DNA of 64,000 nucleotides from Struthidea cinerea (lineage: Eukaryota; Chordata; Aves; Passeriformes; Corcoracidae): NCBI GenBank assembly GCA_013397865.1, contig VZTI01004092.1:952345-1016344 (forward strand). Reading direction: 5' to 3'. The position numbers and the translations under genes were made by a program. This document shows positions 22,411 through 33,624 of this stretch, piece after piece (the first letter of the stretch is position 1; each line of letters opens with the position of its first letter). A model generated the notes under the pieces. That model worked only from the letters and a program-made list of their open reading frames with translations, searched no databases and was not told the DNA's origin.

Positions 22411-25383
22411 TAGGCAGCATGCAAAATTGCAAAACCAAAATCCCCAGCTTAGGCACCACCTAGCTCCTGGAGGCATCGTAATTCCACAAATGCCTCATTT
22501 GACTTTTTCTCTGTGCTTGTCTGGGGTTTTTTAATTATTTCTGTTTTAACACCCCTTGGGTGCTGAGTTTTTTACTTAAATGCCTGCCCCAAAGTGCTTG
22601 AGTCTGATCACTATCCAGAAGGCAGGCATCCTGGCCCCTCAGCCTGCCCAGGTGCTTTCAGAGCACACCCAGCACATGCAGGCACGGTAAGATCAAAAAA
22701 ACCCCAGTGGCAGCTGCCACTTTGTTTTGAAACATCTTGCACAGCAGCCTCGTGGTTGGGAAGCTCAGGGATCGCAACCTGCTTCTGCCTTTTAACCACC
22801 AGCTGCTTTATGCCACATGCTGAGAGCTCTTGAGCCGCTGCTTCCTTCACGTATGTCGTTTCCTGCTCCAAGTCTGGAATAACCATCTATGGAGAGTAGC
22901 CCTCTTTCTGACGGTTAGTTAGTGCCTTCTCCAGAAGGGATATGCTGGAAGTGAAGGGAGGCAGGGATTGAAGCAGGTCTTCCTCGGGCTAGGGTTGGAA
23001 GGCAGGAACGCCGCTGCTTGCTCTGGCTGCGGCTCACCTGCTGCTGGGCAGGCGGCAGTGGGGCAGCTGGGTGGGACAGGAGCAGCGCCTGGCTTCGGGC
23101 CCCGTGTGAGCGCGGGCAGCTCCCGGGAGCTCTGGGCAAGGCATGGAGCCCCTTGGGCAGGAGGGCCAGCAGTGCCTCTCCTCCGGCCTGCCCGGGCTCA
23201 GTGTGCTGGCAGGGAGTGGCTCCGTGCCCGGCCGGGAGTTGGTTTGGATCCTTGGTGGCGTCTGACTGTTCTCAGCACCGAGGACCCTAACGCCGGGATC
23301 CACCCTTGGAGCAAAGCCCCTAAAAGCTGGGTGTTACAGTGCGCGCATCTCCCGGGCCAAGTCTTTCTTGGAGCTTGCTGCACGTAACTTGTGTAAGACC
23401 TCCTACATAATGGCTTTGCAGAGCCAAAGCCCAGCCTGTCCGATGGACCTCATCCCTCCTGGCTTCTTGGCTTTTCACTTCACTGAGGCTCATGGGGCTG
23501 GAATCGTTTGTTTTTTCTCAAGGTTTTCTTTAAAAAAATCCGAGAGCGTTGCTTCTGTGGAAAAGCACTTCTGCTCGTTGCATGCTGCTGGAGTGGGACT
23601 CATCTAACCTGGAGTCTGGGATCTGTCGTGTAAGACAAGAGAGGAGGCAGGCTGCCCAGCCGAGCCCTGGTTTCGCTGGATCCAGCTGCGGTGGTTTAGG
23701 TTTCTGGCTGAGTCCATCTGAAAGCAGCACAGAGAAAAGCACAAAGAGAGGGAGGGTCGTAAGTACCCCCATTCTCTCCTGATAATCCCTTAAAAAATAA
23801 TTGCAGGCCTAAACCTCTGGCCTCCAGCAAATTTTCCACTCGATTAGAGGCTTTTGTGAAGCCGGGGAAAGGGACACGCAGACTTGCACATTGTGCCGCT
23901 GCCCAAAACTTCCAGCTGGGATTTTTTCCATCAAAAGGGGATTTTAGTAAAACCATTATAAGGGGCTTAGTCACAGAAAAGCAGTTGAGCTGAGACAGGG
24001 GTAGATTAGCTTTAACATGCTTGTTTTTGGCACTAGGGACAGGGTGGAAGTTACACCCAGCCGCTCACATGCAGTCCCGCTGACTCCCTGGCAGGTGTGG
24101 GTGGGAGGTGATATTCCCCCATGTTCCTTCCCCCTGATGTCCCCCCGGCACGCTGCATTTGAAGCCGGCGGAGGCGAGGGAAGGGAGCGGGCAGCCCAGG
24201 CACCAGCCCTCGTGCCCTCTGATCTGGGTGGGGAGAGCAGAAGTCGCTGCTGCTCGGTTGGCCTTTGGTGTGGTCTGGGCAAGCCTGCTAATGGACAGGT
24301 GCCTCTGGGGCAGGGAAGCCGTGAGGGGAGACAGCATTTGGGGCCTCGGGGACCGTGTGGCGCCTTTGATCCGCGCGGGTGGTCCCCAGGCCTGGTGACA
24401 GTCCTGGTGGAGATGGCCGGGGAGCGGCCGGAGGGCTGCAGGCAGAGCCGGACCCGTCGCTGAGACAGACACTGCCCTGCAGGGCTGTCCAGGCAGCGCT
24501 TCCTGTCAGCTCCGCGGTTGTTGGGTCAGGCTTGCCATTGCCTGAAATAAAAGCTGTGGCAGCTGAAGGGTTTGCACAGAGAGAGAGAGAGAGAGGGAGA
24601 GAGATGGCTTCTTGGAGGGGCTGCTGCTGCTGGGAGCTCTTCCACTGCCCACGCTCGTACACCAGCATTTCCAGGGTGCTGAGTGACAGTCGGGTGGGGA
24701 AGGCTAGGAGGATGTCCTCTGCACTTAGTGTTTCTCTGTCCTGCCCCTCCCTCTCCAGGACTACCTTACGCTGGAAAACTAATTTCCATTTTTGCTGCTC
24801 CAAGAGGCAGAAACCAGCAGGACTGGAGATGGAAGGGGACTGTTTGGACATCACCTTAGTCAGGTCGCTTCCACCTCTCTTCCCCCATTAGTACTGATTT
24901 TCCCTTTTTGATGTCTGTGTATATAATGAGCCTGCAGAAGCTAATTATTAAAATTCTGTAAATTATAAGGTGTAGTGGCTTCTGAAAAAGACACCATCAC
25001 TGTACCTGTAGCAGCGTAAGAACTGGATAAAAAAGACTATTTATGTGCTAAAAAGGACACACACATGCAGCTCCAGATACCTTAATCACTGCAGAGCTGT
25101 CCAGTGGAGTAACTGTGCCAACAACATAGCAAAGCCCTGCACAACAAAACCGAAATAAAATAATCTAAGCGTTACTTTAGGTTTGGTCCTGCTCCATTAC
25201 CATTCTCACACTTGCATGCTTTTAAAAAAACCAAATAAAATAATTTTCTTGGTGTCAAGCGATAGATGTCAAGAGGTGGAGTCTTAGGGCAGAAGTGCTA
25301 AGTCTAGGATGGATGGTTTCCAGGAGGCAGCCCTTTGGGCTGGGGTGTGAAGTTCTCGCATGATGGGGTGCACTGATGGACAT
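22411..25383. other. Intergenic stretch with GC-rich segments, no gene recognised
   Basis: Two moderately CpG-rich segments occur at about 22960-23320 and 24150-24480. Open frames in them run on both strands and are explained by high G+C, which depletes stop codons. A (GA)n tract lies at about 24578-24604. No domain or splice structure was recognised. Confidence 0.5.
24578..24604. repeat. (GA)n microsatellite
   Basis: About 27 bases of GA dinucleotides with one GGG interruption. Confidence 0.8.
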
Positions 25384-25865
25384 CCCAGCATAGGAAGGAC
25401 GTGAACCTGATGGAGTGAGTCCAGAGGAGGGCCGTGGAAGTGATCAGAGGGCTGGAGCATTTCTGTGAAGACAGGCTGAGAGAGTTGGAGTTGTTCAGCA
25501 AGGACACGGGCAGGCTCTGGGGAGGCCTTGGAGCACTTTCCAGAACCTAGGTGGGCTGCTGGAAGGGGAGTTTTTGCTAGGACATGTACTGATAGGACAA
25601 GGGAGGATGGCTTTAACCTGAAAGAGGTTGGGTTTAGATTACTTTTCAGGAAGAAAGTCTGTATTCTGAGGGTGCTGAGGTCCTGGAATGGGTTGCCTTG
25701 AGAAGCTGTGGATGCTCTATTCCTGGAAGTGTTCAAGGCCAGGCTGGATAGGGCTTTAAGCAACCACTTTATAGCAGAAGGTGTTCCAGCCCATGGCAGG
25801 TGGATTGGAACTAGATGATCTTTAAGGTCACTTCCAACCCAAACCATTCCGTGGTTCTGTGATTG
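25384..25865 (+). mobile_element. CR1 LINE, 3'-end fragment (sense)
   Basis: The plus strand reads in CR1 sense: a GTCCAGAGGAGGGCC block, AGGACAGGCTGAGAGAGTTGG-type sequence, a GGACAAGGGAGGATGGCTTTAA block, GAAGTGTTCAAGGCCAGG and the 3' terminus GATCTTTAAGGTCACTTCCAACCC. It ends with ATTCCGTGGTTCTGTGATT, the degenerate form of the CR1 terminal ATTCTATGATTCT repeat. About 480 bases are retained, the usual 5' truncation. Similarity to the consensus is good, so this is one of the younger copies in the window. Confidence 0.93.
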
Positions 25866-25929
25866 ACTCCCAGTCCAGCTGCGCCGAGTGTGGCTTTCCA
25901 GTTTGGTTTATGGTGCACACGCTCAGGAC

Positions 25930-26278
25930 CCTTCACCGTGTTCAGGCCCGAGTGCTGACGTGGTGAAGATGATGAGCAGCCTGGAGTTCCCCATCCCTTC
26001 GCACCTTCCGCGCAGCGTCACTTCGCGTCCGGGGCTGGACAGGTGGGCCCTTTAGCCCATCCGATTTCTGCCCGCTCCCACTTGGCGCCGCGGGTGCCCC
26101 CCCAGACACGGGGAGCGGGCTCCCGGCGGCCTCGCAGCCCCGCGCGGAGCCGTTAATTGCAGTTAATTACGCGCGGAGCCGTTAATTGCAGTTAATTACG
26201 CGCGGAGCCGGCGCGGCGCCGCACTCGGCGGGCAATGCTGCCGCCTGGCGGGCTCAGCGCGCACTGCAGCCGCGCCGC
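25930..26278. promoter_or_regulatory. CpG-rich block with TTAATT-bearing duplication
   Basis: G+C and CpG content rise sharply here and stay high up to the start of the hexamer repeat. The composition is that of a small CpG island, but no first exon or conserved protein is visible. The block contains the 29-bp duplication at 26142-26210, listed separately. It could be an unannotated promoter, an orphan CpG island or simply GC-rich DNA next to a minisatellite. Confidence 0.4.
26142..26210 (+). repeat. 29-bp tandem duplication with TTAATT cores
   Basis: A 29-base unit starting GCGCGGAGCC and ending GTTAATTAC is present perfectly at 26142-26170 and 26171-26199, with the first 11 bases repeated at 26200-26210. 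Each unit carries TTAATTGCAGTTAATTA, that is, two TTAATT cores 10 bases apart within a CpG-rich background. TAATTA is the general homeodomain core and GTTAAT is a half-site for HNF1-type factors; binding is inference. Confidence 0.9.
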
Positions 26279-26803
26279 GGGCACGGGCACGGGATGGGCA
26301 TGGGGATGGGCACGGAATGGGCATGGGCATGGGGATGGACATGGGGATGGGCATGGGCACGGGAATGGGCACGGGCACGGGATGGGGATGGGGATGGGGA
26401 TGGACATGGGGATGGGCATGGGCACGGGAATGGGGATGGGGATGGACATGGGGATGGGCATGGGCACGGGGATGGGCATGGGCACGGGAATGGGCATGTG
26501 CATGGGGATGGGCATGGGCACGGGAATGGGCATGGGCAAGGGGATGGCATGGGGATGGACAAGGGGATGGACATGGGGATGGGGATGGGCACGGGGATGG
26601 GGATGGGCATGGGCAGGGGCACGGGGATGGCGATGGGGATGGGCACGGGGATAGGCATGGGTATGGGGATGGACATGGGCACAGGCATGGGGATGGGGAT
26701 GGACATGGACATGGGCACAGGCATGGGGATGGGCACGGGCATGGGCATGGACATGTGTATGGACATAGGGATGGACATGGATATGGGCATGGGCATGGGG
26801 ATG
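26279..26803. repeat. Hexanucleotide minisatellite (GGGCAT/GGGGAT/GGGCAC family)
   Basis: About 525 bases consist of hexamers of the form GGGNAT, GGGCAC or GGACAT. Local higher-order blocks such as ACATGGGGATGGGCATGG recur at irregular intervals. Because the unit is six bases and lacks TAA/TAG/TGA in any phase, long open frames appear in all six frames. They translate as Met-Gly, Gly-His/Asp or Trp-Ala/Gly-type repeats and the complementary His-Pro, Pro-Met and Cys-Pro types. That is a property of the repeat, not evidence of a gene. GGG runs spaced by three bases fit the G-quadruplex pattern on the plus strand. Confidence 0.95.
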
Positions 26804-29800
26804 CGCCACCCAGCCCGTGCCACTGCAGAGACCGCGCCACTGTCACAGGCAGCAGCATGGTCTCCATCTGCTTTTCTGGTTCTCCTGGGTGTTAGGCAGA
26901 TGAGCAGCCCAAGGGATCTCGTTATCCCCGTCAGCTCTGGTCAATTTGCATAGGGTGCCTTGGCCAAGGGGATGGAGATTTGCCGGAGCCCAGCCAGGCG
27001 CTGCATCCCTGGCAGCCCCGGGAGCCCGGGGGAGCAGAGGGAACCAGCTCACCTGTGGTACGACTGCCTTACAAGGCTTCTACCCAGTGTGTGGCAGGAG
27101 GAGTTGATGACACTGAAGGATGCACCTGGTTCACCCTGAGGCTGGGGAGCCAGGAGTGCCACTGCAGCTGTCACAAAGGGAGATAATGGCAGGGATTTAT
27201 TGGCATTTCAGCTCACTGAACAAGGAGAGAGGCTGCTGGCTGTAGGGCTGTGATCTGTGTGCCCCTGCAATGCTGTCTGTGTGTGCCGACTGCCAAACCC
27301 CTAAAGATATCCAAGGGTTGTAAAGCTGGGACATTGAGGGGCAGAAAGAGGTGAAGTAGAGGGAGGAACAGGACCAAGCTCAGATAAAATTTGTTTGGGA
27401 TTTTTTTTTTTCCCCAAAGCTGGGAGGGGAAATTGCTTCATCATGAAATCACTAGACTGTGCCCAGAGAAACAAGACTCAGAGGAAGGAAAATAACTAGG
27501 AGGAGGTTCCCATTTCTAGATCTGAGTTAGTTTCTGTAGCAGAATATGGGTTTGGTTTATGCCTTGGTAACCCTCTCATGTGGAAACACTCGCTCAGGGT
27601 ACGTGTTCAGGCCCTGGTATTAAACTTTTGACACCTTTTCTAAGACACACCACAGATTTTAGGAAATTTTTGAGGAAAATCCCATTTCCATTCATCTTGC
27701 AGGGACAGATCAGATTCGGATCATTCAAAATCTCCATCATGCTATTTCAGTTTGGGCTGTCATTGAGCTAGTGCATATGGTAAATTTAATTAAGGAAGGG
27801 GGAGAAGCACTAGCATCCCTGCCAAATGCGGCTGGAGGCTGAACTTCTGGCACAGGAGCCTGATGAACCCTCTCCAGCTCTTTCTTTCGTGCAGCTTGGG
27901 GCTGGGGAATTGAGCAGGATGGCCTCTCTGGCTGGCCACGGTGGGGAGTGTCAGTGCAGCCCAGCCAGCAGCTCTGGCACGGGGCCTCGCTGATGTCCTG
28001 AGGGATCCAGCCCGCACCACCCAGTCGAGTTTATCCATGTATCTTTTTCCTCCACAGAAGGCACTGTCAAAGGGCTGCTGGCTGGAAGAGTGGCATTTAA
28101 GGTAGAGGAGAGAGAGAGAGAGAAAACAAAAAAAAGGGTTCACTTTGCTAGGAGCATCCCACATGCGTACCTAGCGAGGCTGCCAGATCCAGGGACATCC
28201 ACCCTTGAGCTGCTAATGGTAGCCTGTGCTAACTTCTAGCTTTGGTTCCAAAATCTGTGAGTGTCTTGGCCACCCAGGTCTCATTTTAACCCTTCCCTGA
28301 CCCCCAGAGGGCAGGTTCAGTGGTAAGCTGTATACTGTCTAGCACAGAGATCACCTCTGGCCGTAGCCCAGGCCCCAGGTGGTTTGCCTGACAGCTGCCC
28401 CGTGACCCCGTTATTTATTGCCGCGAAACAAAGGACCCCAGAGCCACCGTGACAAACTGATTCAGCCGAACCCGCAGTGTGCAGCGGTAAGGTATAAAAT
28501 GTATAAATCTGTCATGCGTGGACCTCCCATGTGCTAGTCCAAGGGCAGTAGGACCCAGGTGGAGCCTGCTTTTCCTCCCATCTCCCAGGGAGAGGAGCCA
28601 GCCGTGGATCTGGCCAGGGGAGCAGCTGCTGCAGCCAACCAGGAGCCCCACGCACACGCAGGACTTCGCTGCAGCTTGCGAGCTGCCATCCCCAGCTGCT
28701 GCCCCTCGGTCCCTGGGCACCTCCTCTCCTGCTCAGTCGCTTCAGCCCTCTTCCACATCGTTCCTGCTCTACTCTGCTTTCTGCCCCCACCTCTTGAGCG
28801 TGGCCCTCTGTTCCTCAGAGCCGCCGGTCCATAAAGTGGGTCCCTGGGTCACCCGCCGTGCCCTGGCTCATGCAGCTGCAGGCAAGGGCCCTGCTGCCCC
28901 ACCACTTCTGCTGGGCACAGCGGTGAAGGCTGGCACCAAAGCCACCGCTGGGGCACTGTGGGCTCACAGACAGGCGACTTCCAGCTCATTTCCAAGTAGT
29001 GGAGCGTTTTTTATGGTTTTCTACCCCAGTTGCCAACTGAGTCATGTTCAAAAATTCTAGAGTGGTCTGTTATGCTGAGAAGTTATGTGGTAATTGGTCT
29101 ATGGTTGTTGGCCTGCATCTGTGTCCGAGGAGGTGCTGTCACAGTGGAGCATGAGAGGAAGGGATGAGGAGCACTTGCTCCATCTACGGGAACAGTCCAG
29201 GGTGTCTAAGAACTGGGCTTCAGGGAGGCTTTGGTTTTAGCAACTTCCTTTGGCTTGGGTTCCCCTTAAAAGAGGATGTTGGGCCATGTGGGCAATGCTT
29301 TTGGTTTGGGTTTTTTTCATAAGTTGGGAGAAGAAGTTCAGGGGATTTTTTAGGAAAAAAAAAATCCTGTCGTAGTTCTGGTTACGGAGCTTATGAGCAC
29401 ACACATTATATTGGAACATATAATGTGATCCACATGAACATGGGGCTTAATAAGGAGATGCCATTTTCACTCAAACCCAGCATAAAAAAACCTACTTTAT
29501 GAGAGGTTTATCTTTCCCCATCCTTGGCTGGGACTGCTGCTGACCCCAGGAGCAATTACGTTTTCAGCTGTTAGGGGAACCTGATCTGGAATTCCTGTTG
29601 TTTATAACATTCATACATACATGCTCTTTTTCCATCAAGAAGTTACTGTAAACTCTTTTCTTAATGCAGGAAAGACAGACCCCAACACCTCCCTCCAAGC
29701 AGAGGAAGATGGATATAGTGTCAGGCTCAATTAGATCCAATTGTGGTGGCTTTCCCTAAAGCGAACAATGCAGCTTTTGTGAATGGACTCCCAGCAGAAA

Positions 29801-30139
29801 GCTTGGAAGTCTTGGAAAGGAGGGAATAGAACAACACACGCCGCAGAGTCCAAACCCCGAGATAGTCCAGGTCCTTAGGATGCAGAGGAGATGGTGTTTC
29901 TTTTTAAGAGGGCCAGAGCCAGGCACTACCTTCCCCTTTGAAACGCAGCACAAACATCAAAGAGATGAGGTGGGTAGAGCTGGCAACAAGAGTATGCCCA
30001 GGCCAGCCTCAGCCAAAATAGCTGTGGAGGCAGAGGCTGAGCACTCAGGGCAGGCAGGCGCCGAGGGGACCTCCTTTGGGACGGCATCCCACCTGGAGCA
30101 GCACCCAGCCAGGGCTGCTGGAGCGGGGAACAAAGTGGC
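26804..30139. other. Intergenic stretch, no gene recognised
   Basis: Open frames of up to 180 codons near 28.5-29.0 kb run on both strands, with low-complexity composition and no recognised domain. A (GA)n run lies near 28109-28124. A short CpG-containing patch at about 28400-28510 includes AACAAAGG (28427-28434), the consensus of TCF/LEF and SOX-type HMG factors. I cannot assign a role. Confidence 0.5.
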
Positions 30140-30760
30140 CTGCTCAGCGCTGGAAGTGCTTAAAATGCAAATGTACAGGAACTTCAGACCATCCCCCTCC
30201 CTCCTCCTCGGCGCGGAGGAAAGCAGCTTAAATACAGCCAGGCCTGGAGAGGAATGTTAAAAAGAGGGGAAGAATCGCCCTCCTCCTTTCCATAGGGACC
30301 CGGGCCCGGCCAGATTGAGTATGCATGACTGAGCAAGCAAGCAAGGACAGCTCCTCTTTTAACTTTCCTGAACAATGGCTCTGGCTTCTTCCACCATTTC
30401 GCATTCCCCCTCCTTCAGGCAGGAAGGGGGCAGCGGGCGAGAGCCCCGCCGCCGGGCTGGGGGAGACGGGCTTTGTGCCTGCCCTATAAACACCGCTTAA
30501 GCTCCATCTCCAGCAACAATAAAACACCCCACGCCGGGGAGGCTAAAAAGGGACCGCAGCGGGTTAAAAGTCATAACGTTGAGGAGAAAGATTATGGTGG
30601 AGGACAAAGGACACCTTAGATTATTCAAACTTTTTTTTTTTTTTTTTTTAACACGGTCCCACTTTACTTTCTCTTTAATCTTCGGCCGCACAGTGGAAAT
30701 CAACCGACGTTTCAGATTTCCTAGGTCTGCAAGGGCGCAGGTTTTTGGTGGTTGTCACTG
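30140..30760. promoter_or_regulatory. Candidate conserved regulatory block downstream of FBXL14
   Basis: This block has mixed composition unlike its flanks and a high density of recognisable factor cores. These include the octamer ATGCAAAT (30165-30172, POU), AACAATGG (30371-30378, SOX) and a GACAAAGG core near 30602 (TCF/LEF or nuclear receptor), with a GC-rich centre around 30440-30475. It also has TATAAA near 30484. It lies just beyond the inferred 3' end of FBXL14. It looks like a developmental enhancer or small promoter, but conservation cannot be measured here. Confidence 0.35.
30631..30649. repeat. Poly-T tract
   Basis: Nineteen consecutive T within the candidate regulatory block. Confidence 0.85.
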
Positions 30761-31281
30761 CTGGGAAATGTTTTTATTTGATGGGTCTTCCATCCGGGGA
30801 GGGCCACAATTTAAAGCACTAAAAAATCCTCCACCATGCAATTTATCTGGAGCTTAAAAAAAATTAAGAAACGCAGGCCTTCTGCCCCCCCCACCCCCTC
30901 ACAAATGTCTTCCTCTACCACTAAGTAGTCGATTCAGCTGCTAGCAAGTTTCAGCACTTCTGGTTTGTCTGACCTCAGACTCAGCTGACGCTGAACTGGG
31001 CAGCTGAACTGGGTTTGTCCCCAGGGATGCTGCCAGCACCCTCGCGGCCACGAGCTCCTGCCAAACCCCTTCCTTACAAACTCCTCGTGGTGATGTTCCT
31101 CAGCATCCTGCACTTCCCTCCCGCTCCTCCTCCCTCGCTCAGCAGAGCCAGCCCGAATCCCACCACCAGCCACAAGGCTGTTCTGACCAAACCCAACGCA
31201 TACAGATACACGTCTTCAATAAGCACAGACAACACAGATACGTTTTTTTTTTTTTTCAAAAACATACTTCATATTTCCTCT

Positions 31282-31287
31282 TTTATT
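31282..31287 (-). terminator. FBXL14: Poly(A) signal candidate for FBXL14
   Basis: AATAAA on the minus strand, in an A+T-rich setting about 2.34 kb past the stop codon. It is the last good signal before sequence character changes at the regulatory block below 30.8 kb. Confidence 0.5.
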
Positions 31288-33408
31288 ATATAAATATGTT
31301 TAACCTTTTACTGTAAGAATATAAAATGTTTTAAGAGGATCTTTGTTATTTTTTTTATACAAATTCACAAACAGTACAATTAATCCATAGGGGTCTCTGG
31401 GTTTGCGTTAACTCCGTGGTCTGGCCTGTTACTGTGAAGGATTTGAGATTTTGAACAGATAAGCAAAAAAAAAGCCAAGATATTTAAAAACAACAAAAAA
31501 AAACCAAAACAAAACAAAAAAAATCCAACCAACAAAACCCAAACTTACTCTTCCTCTTTAAAATAATAATTAAAAAATAATCTAAAGACCCAGCTCCATT
31601 TTATTGACAGAACAGAGATAAGACAGATGAACTTCAGTCTCCTCCCCTTCACATTGCAGCCCTGGGGCCTGTCGGCCAGCTCTGCTCCTCTCCACCTACC
31701 AACAGGAAGCCTGGCATAGTCACCTTTTGTAGGTGGCTTACGAGGGGAGGGGAAAGCATTTGCATATATCCATATATATAATTTTTTTTTTAACAAACTT
31801 GCATTTTACACATTTCTGTTAACAGTAGCCCAATCCTCAGCGTGGATTCTCACGTTACATATTTGTGCTAGAAGAGTAAAAATGCAGAAGCACAGTTTGG
31901 GTCCCCAGTCCCCAGTGAAGAGGGAGGGAGAGGCACAACCAGAATGTGAAGGTGGGACACAGTAGGGTAAGCCTAAAAAAAACAAAAATTAAAAAATTTA
32001 GGAAAAAAAAAAAGGGGGGGCGGTGGGGGCAGAGGAGGGGCAAAAAGAACAAACCCAAGGGGCATTATTCCAGTCTAGGCACAAAAATGTTTCAGTCTCA
32101 AAATCTCTTTCCTGTAAGAATTCCAGGGCTTTTGAGGAGGGGGAAAAAAAAAAGTAACAAATTAAAACGAGGTAGCCAGACATCATATATATATTTATAT
32201 ATATAGAATATATTCAGCAGAAAAAAAATGTACTTAAAAATCCACAAGAACAGCAACTTCATATGTCTTTAAAAATAAAACCATGTAAGAAAATGAATAC
32301 TGTAAAGGGGAGAATGAGTGAGGAAAACTGGGATCAGTTACAGGACGTAAGCAAGGGATAGATGGGAGAATAAGAGGCTGTTTTTGTAGCAGTAATTTTT
32401 TTTATGCATTTCAAAATAAAAACAGGTCACAGTATCTCAAATGAAGCAGAAATGAAGCTGGAGATTCTTCCTCATGTCCCCCAGGTAGAGAGGAGTTAGA
32501 ACTCCCTTCTACCTGCTCACCCCTGACCCAAAGAGGAATGGATATGTGGCTGGATATGTCTATCCCTGTTGCCAAGGAGGAGGAGGGGAGAAAAAGAGAG
32601 AATGATGAAAGGGAAGACAAGTCTCGGTAACTCTCAGTGTCCCCCAGTGCACGGGAAGGCTTAAGAGGCTGGGGTCTGTGTCCAGTCCCCACAGAGACAG
32701 GAGGAGGAGGAAATGGTATATTCATCTCCAGTGGAGAGATGGGGAGAGAAAATGGGGTGCCTGGACTTTTCCATTACCCATAGTGCAGGATGACACGGAA
32801 ACATACTGACAAAAGGAGAGGCTGTAGCTATCGCTAGTCTCAGTGCAGTGGAGAACTGGAATAGTGGGAGGTTGTATCCACCCACAGCAGAGAATAACAT
32901 GAAACTGGAGACTGAAGAGAGATTTAAAAGGGGGGAAAAAAAAAAATCAATGTACCTAGGGAGCAGTATTTCTGTCACAAATGTGTTGACAGGGGAGGGG
33001 CAAGCACAGAGGCGGAATGGTTGTTTTATCAAAAGCTGTGTCTGTGCCCAGCGCAGGATGTCTGGGTGGCTGGGTACACAAGTGCAGCTAGGAAGCCTTT
33101 TCTGCTGTTATTATTTTTTGTTCCCATCTCCATTCCCACTCTCCTTTATATAAACCAAAAATAATCTATTCTGAATACATGGCAGAACAAGGGCCTTTCT
33201 TTATCCATCCTTAGTGCTCGAGGGGATGGAATCTGGGAGTGGGGATAAAGAGGGGTGTCTCGAGCCCCAGTGCATAAGAGTGAGGGCTTCTACCTCTTCT
33301 GCGGGGAAGGATGCTGTGGGAAGGGAGAGCTCTGTGGCCCCAGCATGGAGCTTGAGGCGTGACCTGGAAAATGGATAGGTGCTTTCTCTCTGTCCTCCTG
33401 CTCCCCCT

Positions 33409-33430
33409 TCCTCCTCCTCCTCCTCCTCCA
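33409..33430. repeat. (CCT)n trinucleotide repeat
   Basis: About seven CCT units on the plus strand (AGG on the FBXL14 sense strand), inside the inferred 3' UTR. Confidence 0.85.
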
Positions 33431-33558
33431 CAGCAAGGATAGGTAGGCAGCAGAGAAGGGTCAAGGATATACCCTCTTTCTCTGTGTTCCTCCCTGCGGT
33501 GCCAGAGTGCGTGGGTAGCATGTCTCTGTGCATGCCCCTCTCTCTCTCCTCCTCTGCA

Positions 33559-33579
33559 GCAGTCAGTCAGTCAGTCAGT
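33559..33579. repeat. (CAGT)n tetranucleotide repeat
   Basis: About five CAGT units just 3' of the FBXL14 stop codon on the sense strand. Confidence 0.85.
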
Positions 33580-33624
33580 GAGTCCCTCCAGAGGAGATGG
33601 AGGTCTCGGGGCACCCTCCTCCTC

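Larger units (their letters stand above)
31265..33624 (-). other. FBXL14: FBXL14 3' untranslated region (inferred)
   Basis: Reading the minus strand onward from the FBXL14 stop codon, the DNA becomes A+T rich with no further homologous coding sequence, as in a long vertebrate 3' UTR. A canonical AATAAA on the minus strand (TTTATT at 31282-31287 on the plus strand) is followed by a T-rich downstream stretch on the plus strand, so cleavage would fall near 31260-31270. A second AATAAA lies near 31598-31604 and could give a shorter form. The segment includes a TATATA-rich patch at about 32185-32210 and a CCT-trinucleotide run at 33409-33430. The exact end needs transcript data. Confidence 0.55.

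Noticed and set aside
25284..25847. 187-codon minus-strand frame
   Set aside because: It covers the sense-strand CR1 copy at 25384-25865 and is a chance frame on the opposite strand.
26186..26953. Long open frames (up to 255 codons) on both strands across the Gly-His/Met-Gly and His-Pro repeats
   Set aside because: They arise because a 6-base unit without stop triplets is open in every phase. There is no homology, no non-repetitive domain and no splice structure.
28518..29060. 180-codon frame with Ser/Pro/Ala-rich composition
   Set aside because: It has overlapping open frames on both strands, no recognised domain and no splice context, so composition explains it.
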